From Lachnospiraceae bacterium UBA1683 (GTDB lineage: Bacteria > Bacillota > Clostridia > Lachnospirales > Lachnospiraceae), in contig DCKD01000007.1 of the NCBI GenBank assembly GCA_002320245.1, forward strand, positions 1 through 10,874: DNA of 10,874 bases. Reading direction: 5' to 3'. A program made the translations under genes and the position numbers. Shown one piece after another: positions 5,643 through 10,874 of this stretch (within the stretch, counting starts at the first letter, position 1; each line of letters starts with the position of its first letter). The notes below the pieces were generated by a model, which saw only the letters and a program-made list of their open reading frames with translations, had not been told where the DNA came from and ran no database searches.

Positions 5643-6998
5643 TTATATAAGATTCATCGCATCATTGATTGTCTTAACTCCAATCACCTTAATCCCTTTG
5701 ATCCCTTTCACCGTATCTTTTGACACTTCCGGAACTACACAAGTATCAAAACCGAGTTTCTTCGCCTCTGCCACGCGTTGTTCCGGCATATTGACGGCGC
5801 GCACTTCTCCGCTCAATCCTACTTCTCCGAATACAATCATTTTCTCATCTATCGGACGGTTTTTATAGCTGGACACGATTGCCATCACAATTCCGAGATC
5901 AATGGCAGGTTCGTTCATACGGATTCCGCCCGCGATGTTGACATATGCATCACAATTGGACAGATGCAGGCCAATTCGTTTTTCCAATACTGCCATAAGC
6001 AGATTCACCCGGTTATAATCTGTTCCTGTTGCCGTTCGTCTCGGCATCCCAAAATTGCTGTCACAGACAAGCGCCTGTATCTCAATCAGAAGCGGACGGG
6101 TTCCTTCCATAGAACATGCAACGACGGAACCCGACGCATTTTCCGGCTTGCCGCTCAACATATATTCGGACGGATTCTCGACCTCGGCCAATCCATCCTG
6201 CCGCATCTCGAATACCCCAATCTCATTCGTGGAACCGAACCGGTTCTTAACTCCGCGCAGAATCCGGTAAGAGGCATGTCTGTCTCCTTCGAAATACAGC
6301 ACCGTGTCCACCATATGCTCCAGCACACGCGGACCTGCCACGGTTCCTTCTTTGGTCACATGGCCCACAATAAAAATCGTAATTCCAAATCCCTTTGCCA
6401 ACTGCATAAAGACATTCGTAGACTCCCTTACCTGTGACACACTGCCCGGCGCTGACGCGACTTCCTCACTGTACATCGTCTGAATGGAATCAATAATGAC
6501 AAGCTCCGGTTTTTTATTCTCAATCACATTGCGGATAGTATCCAGATTGGTCTCACACAGCAGCTTCAGGTTCTCCTTAAATTCCCCCATACGGTTTGCC
6601 CGCAGTTTAATCTGTGCAAGTGATTCCTCCCCGGAAATATACAGGACGCTTCTATCCTCCGACAGCCTCTGGCACACCTGCAGAAGCAAGGTAGACTTTC
6701 CGATTCCCGGGTCACCGCCGACCAGTATCAGAGACCCTGGAACAATTCCGCCGCCTAACACACGGTCCAGCTCCTGCATTCCCGTTTCAATTCTCTTATG
6801 CTCATCCGTATCCACTTCGGATAAAGATACAATATTCACTTCCCTGCCGGTCTTCATGCCCACCGTTTTGGAAGAGGGAATCACCTTCTCTTCTACAAAT
6901 GTATTCCACTCCTTACAAGCCGGACACTGCCCCAGCCACTTCGTCTCCTCATGTCCGCAATTCTGACAGAAGAAGATTGTTTTCTTTCCTTTCGCCAC
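5643..6998 (-). CDS. radA: DNA repair protein RadA (Sms), RecA-like branch-migration helicase
   Basis: RadA is a hexameric DnaB-like ATPase that helps RecA in strand exchange and branch migration. From the GTG at 6998 it has 451 residues, the usual size. In order: a four-cysteine zinc finger (C11, C14, C25, C28), a RecA-type ATPase with Walker A GGDPGIGKST (K101), Walker B LVIIDS (about 167-171), the RadA-specific KNRFG motif (251-255), and a C-terminal Lon-protease-like domain with the usual NIAGGIRMNEPAIDLG and GEVGLSGEVR segments but no protease activity expected. AGAGG stands 6 bases before the GTG and supports that start. The frame stays open upstream to 7127, but that part lies in the structured repeat and does not look like RadA. 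In many Firmicutes radA follows clpC, as here after one small gene. Confidence 0.97.
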   Translation of the reverse strand: MAKGKKTIFFCQNCGHEETKWLGQCPACKEWNTFVEEKVIPSSKTVGMKTGREVNIVSLSEVDTDEHKRIETGMQELDRVLGGGIVPGSLILVGGDPGIGKSTLLLQVCQRLSEDRSVLYISGEESLAQIKLRANRMGEFKENLKLLCETNLDTIRNVIENKKPELVIIDSIQTMYSEEVASAPGSVSQVRESTNVFMQLAKGFGITIFIVGHVTKEGTVAGPRVLEHMVDTVLYFEGDRHASYRILRGVKNRFGSTNEIGVFEMRQDGLAEVENPSEYMLSGKPENASGSVVACSMEGTRPLLIEIQALVCDSNFGMPRRTATGTDYNRVNLLMAVLEKRIGLHLSNCDAYVNIAGGIRMNEPAIDLGIVMAIVSSYKNRPIDEKMIVFGEVGLSGEVRAVNMPEQRVAEAKKLGFDTCVVPEVSKDTVKGIKGIKVIGVKTINDAMNLI

Positions 6999-7030
6999 AC
7001 GATACCTCTTTTCTTTTTTGTTCAGAACCA

Positions 7031-7211
7031 CCTGCAGGCAGTTTATTCCCGCGTGCAACGAACCAAGCAGCCATGCTTGCATGGATATTTGGTGACTGCC
7101 GCGAGGGGGACTGAGTGCCTGTGGCACTCGTTTAGCACCGACCGAAGCGGAGCGCAGACCAAATCCTCCGCCCCTTGGGGCGCGTCAGATTTGATGTCCC
7201 GTTGCCTGCAG
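7031..7211. repeat. Structured intergenic element bounded by inverted repeats
   Basis: The roughly 295-bp gap before radA holds a 180-bp block with perfect 9-bp inverted ends CTGCAGGCA (7032-7040) and TGCCTGCAG (7203-7211). An inner inverted pair, GCAACG (7055-7060) and CGTTGC (7200-7205), partly overlaps the right end. Inside are three perfect hairpins: CCATGC-TT-GCATGG (7071-7084), GAGTGCC-TGT-GGCACTC (7113-7129) and CGCCCC-TT-GGGGCG (7169-7182). The box TTGGGGCGCGTCA (7175-7187) recurs at 10811-10823 and, lacking its first base, at 10651. No transposase is present. It looks like a non-autonomous dispersed repeat or a structured leader RNA; the open frame that crosses it (7043-7264, minus) is probably spurious. 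Confidence 0.6.
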
Positions 7212-7245
7212 CGGAATCTTTGACTACAAGATACTGTCACAATCA

Positions 7246-7277
7246 AAAGCCGTGGGAACTGCATATCCCACGGCTTT
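7246..7277 (-). terminator. Strong intrinsic terminator after the 137-residue gene
   Basis: A perfect 12-bp stem (7246-7257 with 7266-7277, core AGCCGTGGG/CCCACGGCT) with an 8-base loop lies 15 bases past the stop codon at 7293. On the minus strand it is followed by TTTTGATTG. On the plus strand it is followed by GATATTTTT, so it may work both ways. It separates clpC and the small gene from radA. Confidence 0.8.
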
Positions 7278-7292
7278 GATATTTTTCCAAAA

Positions 7293-7706
7293 TTAACACT
7301 TCACAACTTTCACTGCTGCGCTTTCATCTGGATTCAGCTCAATACTCACGCTGAGCTTTCCGCTTAAATTCGTCGCCATTTTTCCTGCGGATGTACCATC
7401 GATAAACACTTCGTACTCGCTGTCCGGCTCCAGCTCCAGTGTAAACTGCACATCCTCCGGGGCAGATACTTCAAATTCAACTTCGCTGTCCGTCTCTTTG
7501 AAATTCTCCACAGCGCTTCCCGGCACAGACTCGTAAACAAACATTCCGTTCTTTTCCAGTTTGGTAATCTCTGCAAATGTCTTTACTTTATAAATATCAC
7601 CTTCAAATTCAAAATTGTCCAGTTTTGTCTTTGACGCAAGTGTGTAATCTCCAAAACTCAAGGTTCCGTCTTCCTCTGCACGCAATAACTCTTTCACTGT
7701 TGCCAT
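7293..7706 (-). CDS. Conserved small acidic protein of unknown function between clpC and radA
   Basis: The 137-residue soluble protein has no signal peptide, membrane segment or catalytic motif. Its N-terminal half contains MATVKELLRAEEDGTLSFG and YKVKTFAEITKLEKNGMFVY. The C-terminal half is rich in Glu, Asp, Val and Ser with alternating hydrophobic residues, suggesting a beta-sandwich, and it ends AVKVVKC. The ATG has a strong AGGAGG 9 bases upstream. I recall similar proteins in Lachnospiraceae labelled 'endosialidase' or hypothetical; nothing in this sequence supports a sialidase, which would be far longer. It lies 77 bp after clpC, may have its own promoter, and ends at a strong terminator. 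The Cys-terminal tail and acidic composition are the only notable traits. Confidence 0.85.
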   Translation of the reverse strand: MATVKELLRAEEDGTLSFGDYTLASKTKLDNFEFEGDIYKVKTFAEITKLEKNGMFVYESVPGSAVENFKETDSEVEFEVSAPEDVQFTLELEPDSEYEVFIDGTSAGKMATNLSGKLSVSIELNPDESAAVKVVKC

Positions 7707-7757
7707 CGTTCATGTCCTCCTAAGTATCTCAGAATTTCTCTGTTGCTTTATGTTTCT

Positions 7758-7768
7758 AGTATAATATA
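7758..7768 (-). promoter_or_regulatory. Possible -10 region of a promoter for the small gene
   Basis: In the clpC/small-gene spacer the minus strand carries overlapping -10-like boxes TATATT and TATACT. No good -35 is found 16 to 18 bp upstream, where it would overlap the end of clpC. No terminator follows clpC, so read-through from clpC is equally possible. Confidence 0.35.
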
Positions 7769-7783
7769 AATCCGTGCTTTTTT

Positions 7784-10228
7784 CTACTTCTTTATCGGCA
7801 TCACGTAAAATTTAATTTCTTTTTTAGAAACACCCGCCTCAATGCAGTCACCGGATTTTATCTCCCCATTCAGGATTGCCTCCGCCAGCCTGTCCTCCAG
7901 TTCAGTCTGCATCGCACGTCGCAGCGGTCTTGCACCGTATTTGGCATCCGTACCCTTCTCTACGATATAATTTTTAACAGAATCCCGCAGTGTCAGTGTG
8001 ATATCAAGCTGCTCTTTCAGCCGTTTTGTAAATTCTTTTCCAAGCAGCGTCACAATCTGTTTCATATTGCCCTTGTCCAGCGCATGGAACACGATTATCT
8101 CATCAATTCGGTTCAGAAATTCCGGTCTGAAGATAAGTTTCACTTCGTCCATTACATTTTGTTTCATTTTCGCATAATCACTTTTCGAATCTTCCTTTGC
8201 CGCAAATCCGAGCTTTTTAGGGTCAATGATTGCCTTTGCCCCCGCGTTGGAAGTCATAATAATTACGGTATTGCTGAAATCCACCTTTCTTCCCTGAGAG
8301 TCTGTGATATGGCCGTCATCCAGCACCTGAAGCAAAATGTTGAATACATCCGGGTGTGCCTTTTCAATTTCATCAAATAAAATCACCGAATACGGATGTG
8401 TCCGCACTTTGTCACTGAGCTGTCCGCCCTCCTCATGTCCTACATATCCCGGAGGCGAGCCAATCATTTTCGCAACGGAATGTTTCTCCATATACTCCGA
8501 CATGTCCACACGAATCATGGCATCTTCCTTCCCAAACAATGCCTCTGCCAGTGCCTTTGACAACTCTGTTTTCCCGACTCCGGTCGGTCCGAGGAACAGG
8601 AATGAACCAATCGGACGTTTTGGGTCTTTTAACCCAACACGCCCACGTTTCACCGCACGTGCCACGGCATTGACCGCCTCTTCCTGTCCAACCACACGGT
8701 GATGCAGCTCTTTTTCCAAATGGTTCAGGCGCTGTGCATCGCTCTCCTGAAGCTTCTGTACCGGAATTCCCGACCAGGAGGATACCACCACCGCAATGTC
8801 CTCCCCGGATACCGTCGGATGGCTCTGAGCCATCTTCTTTTCCAGACGTCTCCGCATACTCTCTATCTTCTTTCCGACTTCCTGCTGTTCCTTCTGCAGG
8901 CTGGATGCCCCGGCAAAATTTCCTTCCTTAATGTATGCTTCCTTCTGCAATCCCAGTTCCTTTTCCGTGTCTTCCAACTGTGTCAGATGCTCCGGCACCT
9001 GATACCCCCGCAGGCTGACATGGGCACATGCCTCATCCAGCACATCAATCGCCTTATCCGGCAGATTCCGGTCTGTGATATAACGCTCTGACAAATCCAC
9101 TGCTGCCCGCAGCGCATCCTCACGGATGGACACGCGGTGATGTGTCTCGTATTTTTTCCGCAGCCCTTCTAAAATATCCAGACATTGTTCTGTGGATGGT
9201 TTTTCCACTGTGACTGGCTGGAAACGCCGTTCCAATGCGGCATCCTTCTCAATATATTTCCGATACTCCGCAATCGTCGTCGCTCCGATTAACTGAAGTT
9301 CACCTCTTGCCAGTGCCGGTTTCAGGATACTGGATGCATCAATCGCCCCTTCTGCCCCGCCGGCACCAATCATCGTATGCACCTCATCAAGGAACAAAAT
9401 GATATCCCCATTTGACTGCACCTCAGAAATCAGTTCTTTCATCCGCTCCTCAAACTCTCCGCGGTATTTGGAGCCGGCAATCAGTCCCGGCAAATCAAGG
9501 GTATAAATCCGCTTCCCTTTCATATTTTCTGGCACGATTCCGGTCGCAAGCTGCTGCGCCAGCCCTTCCAGGATTGCAGTCTTTCCGACGCCCGGTTCTC
9601 CGACAAGACATGGGTTATTTTTCGTCCTGCGGCTTAACACCTGCATAAGCCGCAAAATCTCCTTTTCCCTTCCAATGACCGGATCCAGCTTTCCTTCCTC
9701 TGCCTCCGCAGTCAAATCCTTACAGAATTGCTCTACCGCACCGTCTTTGCCTTTCGTCTCAGCCTGAATCTCATCCTGATAATCCTTCGGATCTACACCT
9801 GCTGCATTCAGAATATCCTGAAACATTTTCTGCAAACTGATATTTAATGTAATCAGCATTTTCGCTGCAATACAGTCCACATCCCGGATGATTGCCAGCA
9901 GCAAATGTTCTGTTCCGACACTGTCAATGTGCAGATGCTGCGCCTCTTTGGCGCTGTCCTCCAGAATATATCTGAGCCTCGGGCTCTCCTTCGGTTTCTG
10001 CACCGGCATCGTCTCCTCAGCCGGTGCAATCAATTCATCCATCAGCCGTAATATTTTCTCCTCATCCACACCATGCTGTGCCAGAATCTGTCCTGCAACG
10101 CCTGCATATACCTGACGCAGTCCAAGCAGCAGATGCTCCGTTCCAATATATGGATGTTTCATTTTTTTTGCCGCGGCAGCAGCGTTTCGGATGGCACTTT
10201 GTGCCTGTAATGTATAGTTGTTCTGCAT
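7784..10228 (-). CDS. clpC: ClpC-type AAA+ ATPase, unfoldase subunit of the Clp protease
   Basis: This Hsp100 chaperone unfolds proteins and feeds them to ClpP in the cytoplasm. From the ATG at 10228 it has 814 residues, typical of ClpC. In order: an N-domain with two Clp repeats (about 1-145, YIGTEHLLLGLR and VGTEHLLLAIIRD), the first AAA+ module (Walker A GEPGVGKT, K216; Walker B D281-E282), a coiled M-domain with a UVR-like EGNFAGASSLQKEQQE stretch (about 410-470), and the second AAA+ module (Walker A GPTGVGKT, K554; Walker B D620-E621). LGF (674-676) is the ClpP-docking loop, so it is a protease partner and not a ClpB disaggregase. AGAGGAG precedes the ATG, which begins one base after the stop of the GntR-type gene, so the two are translated from one mRNA. 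Upstream, the usual ctsR-mcsA-mcsB genes are missing. Confidence 0.96.
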   Translation of the reverse strand: MQNNYTLQAQSAIRNAAAAAKKMKHPYIGTEHLLLGLRQVYAGVAGQILAQHGVDEEKILRLMDELIAPAEETMPVQKPKESPRLRYILEDSAKEAQHLHIDSVGTEHLLLAIIRDVDCIAAKMLITLNISLQKMFQDILNAAGVDPKDYQDEIQAETKGKDGAVEQFCKDLTAEAEEGKLDPVIGREKEILRLMQVLSRRTKNNPCLVGEPGVGKTAILEGLAQQLATGIVPENMKGKRIYTLDLPGLIAGSKYRGEFEERMKELISEVQSNGDIILFLDEVHTMIGAGGAEGAIDASSILKPALARGELQLIGATTIAEYRKYIEKDAALERRFQPVTVEKPSTEQCLDILEGLRKKYETHHRVSIREDALRAAVDLSERYITDRNLPDKAIDVLDEACAHVSLRGYQVPEHLTQLEDTEKELGLQKEAYIKEGNFAGASSLQKEQQEVGKKIESMRRRLEKKMAQSHPTVSGEDIAVVVSSWSGIPVQKLQESDAQRLNHLEKELHHRVVGQEEAVNAVARAVKRGRVGLKDPKRPIGSFLFLGPTGVGKTELSKALAEALFGKEDAMIRVDMSEYMEKHSVAKMIGSPPGYVGHEEGGQLSDKVRTHPYSVILFDEIEKAHPDVFNILLQVLDDGHITDSQGRKVDFSNTVIIMTSNAGAKAIIDPKKLGFAAKEDSKSDYAKMKQNVMDEVKLIFRPEFLNRIDEIIVFHALDKGNMKQIVTLLGKEFTKRLKEQLDITLTLRDSVKNYIVEKGTDAKYGARPLRRAMQTELEDRLAEAILNGEIKSGDCIEAGVSKKEIKFYVMPIKK

Positions 10229-10229
10229 A

Positions 10230-10610
10230 TCATGCTTCTCCTCTCTGATATTCATCGAGAATTTCATCCACAAGCTCGTGAATCTCTTCTCTGGAAATCG
10301 CTTTGCAGCATGCCTTCGCCAGCACAATCTGTAACTGCTGCCGCATTTCCTCTACTGCTTTTATCTTATTCTCGTCCAGCGAAATCACAGCCCCGCGCCG
10401 TTTATCCAATGTGATAAAACCTTCCTGTTTCAACACATTATATGCCTTATTCACCGTATGCATGTTTACCCCCACCATCTCTGCGAGCTGCCGCACAGAC
10501 GGAAGGGATTCGCCCTCCGCAATATTCGCCGTGGCAATCCCGAAAATAATCTGATTGCGGAGCTGAATATAAATCGCCTCTTCACTGTTAAAGTCTATCT
10601 CAATCAACAT
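10230..10610 (-). CDS. GntR-family transcriptional regulator, YtrA type
   Basis: This short 126-residue DNA-binding protein has the GntR winged helix at about residues 10-77. Landmarks are EEAIYIQLRNQIIFGIA, GESLPSVRQLAEMVGVN, the recognition helix MHTVNKAYNVLKQEGF and the wing KRRGAVISL. Its roughly 45-residue helical tail (IKAVEEMRQQLQIVLAKAC...) is too small for an effector domain, which is the YtrA subfamily pattern, usually repressors beside ABC transporters. The ATG at 10610 is chosen because AGAGG lies 8 bases upstream; the frame is open to 10679, but that part lies in a repeated element. clpC begins one base after the stop, so the regulator is co-transcribed with clpC and may regulate this operon. 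No operator dyad is obvious upstream. Confidence 0.9.
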   Translation of the reverse strand: MLIEIDFNSEEAIYIQLRNQIIFGIATANIAEGESLPSVRQLAEMVGVNMHTVNKAYNVLKQEGFITLDKRRGAVISLDENKIKAVEEMRQQLQIVLAKACCKAISREEIHELVDEILDEYQRGEA

Positions 10611-10640
10611 ATGTTTTTCCTCTTTCGAACTGCTCTGTCC

Positions 10641-10713
10641 TTCCTCAATCTGGGGCGCGTCATAAATCCATTCTCCCACTTACGTGTATGCACGACGTGT
10701 GTGATGGCTTTTG
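10641..10713. repeat. 73-bp direct repeat, copy 1, upstream of the GntR gene
   Basis: This copy matches 10802-10874 at 68 of 73 positions. Three differences are clustered at 10648-10650. The other two lie in the 12-mer CGTGTATGCACG, which is CGTGCATACACG in copy 2, its exact reverse complement. The copy contains TGGGGCGCGTCA, shared with the element before radA. Its proximal end is about 30 bp from the start of the GntR gene, so the promoter of that operon must lie in or beyond the repeat. No -35/-10 pair is convincing. Confidence 0.85.
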
Positions 10714-10801
10714 ACTCCTATGATTACGGATTGCTCCGCTGCGTTGCAGCTCCCACAATCCTGCCCCACATTCGGAATTCGTGGAGCCTCTTCTCCACTT
10801 C
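10714..10801. other. Structured spacer between the two 73-bp repeats
   Basis: This region holds nested inverted repeats: GGATTG (10728-10733) with CAATCC (10756-10761) around GCTGC-GTT-GCAGC (10738-10750), and GTGGAG-CCTCTT-CTCCAC (10781-10798). The second is enclosed by GCCCCACA (10763-10770) pairing imperfectly with TGTTGGGGC (10809-10817). No gene is supported here. The open frame on the minus strand at 10660-10854 is formed by the repeats and has no family features. Confidence 0.55.
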
Positions 10802-10874
10802 TTCCTCATGTTGGGGCGCGTCATAAATCCATTCTCCCACTTACGTGCATACACGACGTGTGTGATGGCTTTTG
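10802..10874. repeat. 73-bp direct repeat, copy 2, reaching the window edge
   Basis: This is the second copy of the repeat at 10641-10713, 161 bp away, and it may continue past the window end. It begins TTCCTCA and contains TTGGGGCGCGTCA (10811-10823). A third 161-bp unit outside the window is possible. Confidence 0.85.

Noticed and set aside
5778..6437. 219-codon open frame on the plus strand
   Set aside because: It is antisense to radA, has no RBS, and its composition is that of a reverse-complement shadow.
7113..7138. CIRCE-like heat-shock operator (GAGTGCC...GGCACTCGTTTAGCAC)
   Set aside because: CIRCE is TTAGCACTC-N9-GAGTGCTAA. Here the arms are in the opposite order and only 3 bases apart, which makes a plain hairpin.
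7043..7264. 73-residue open frame on the minus strand across the structured element before radA
   Set aside because: It has no RBS, is built from hairpin arms, has Cys/Arg-rich composition unlike the neighbours, and runs through the terminator of the preceding gene.
10708..10716. CtsR heptad AGTCAAA upstream of the GntR-clpC pair (another, AGTCAAA, about 7219-7225 before radA)
   Set aside because: Only single half-sites are present; CtsR needs two tandem heptads spaced by three bases, and no second one follows in either place.
10660..10854. 64-residue open frame on the minus strand at the right edge
   Set aside because: It lies entirely in the repeat and its structured spacer, crosses several hairpins, and shows no family motif.
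1..10874. tRNA, rRNA, riboswitch or insertion-sequence genes
   Set aside because: No cloverleaf, rRNA segment, known aptamer core or transposase motif was recognised on either strand within the window.

Overview
The window reads as a chromosomal segment from a low-to-mid GC Firmicute, most likely a gut Lachnospiraceae (Mediterraneibacter, Dorea or [Ruminococcus] type). This is an inference from three things: purine-rich AGGAGG ribosome binding sites, the clpC - small protein - radA gene order, and palindromic intergenic repeats of a kind I associate with that family. Every gene I can support is on the minus strand, so the text below reads from high to low coordinates.

Right part (10874 to 5643): a structured repeat occurs twice at the right edge. 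A short GntR/YtrA-type repressor gene follows, and clpC starts one base after its stop codon. Then come a 137-residue protein with its own RBS, a strong terminator, a 180-bp structured element bounded by inverted repeats, and radA. A promoter-like sequence lies between clpC and the small gene. ClpC and RadA are proteostasis and DNA-repair functions that often sit together in Firmicutes. Here the gene directly upstream of clpC is a GntR-family regulator rather than the usual ctsR-mcsA-mcsB set.

Middle part (5642 to 1435): a paired GGGGACTGTCCCC palindrome separates radA from a signalling and transport operon. The operon order is OmpR-type response regulator, BcrA-like ABC ATPase, ABC-2-type permease, histidine kinase with one membrane anchor and no sensor domain, and an 84-residue two-helix membrane protein. 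A stem-loop terminator ends it. The likely logic is a detoxification or envelope-stress module in which the two-component pair controls the transporter. A three-fold AAGAA-type direct repeat with exact 11-bp spacing precedes the ATPase gene and is a good candidate for the regulator's binding site. A 32-bp tandem repeat lies between the permease and kinase genes and includes the permease stop codon.

Left part (1434 to 1): an aldo/keto reductase with a C-terminal 2x[4Fe-4S] ferredoxin-like domain is split by a one-base frameshift. Beyond it there is no gene, but there are two or three promoters in tandem with TTGACA -35 boxes, an upstream A-rich tract and repeated leader boxes. They point off the left edge and look like the promoter array of an rRNA or tRNA operon.

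No undescribed multi-gene system is evident. The unusual content is intergenic: repeat families, the putative operator array, the tandem repeat inside the transporter/kinase operon, and the GntR-clpC linkage.
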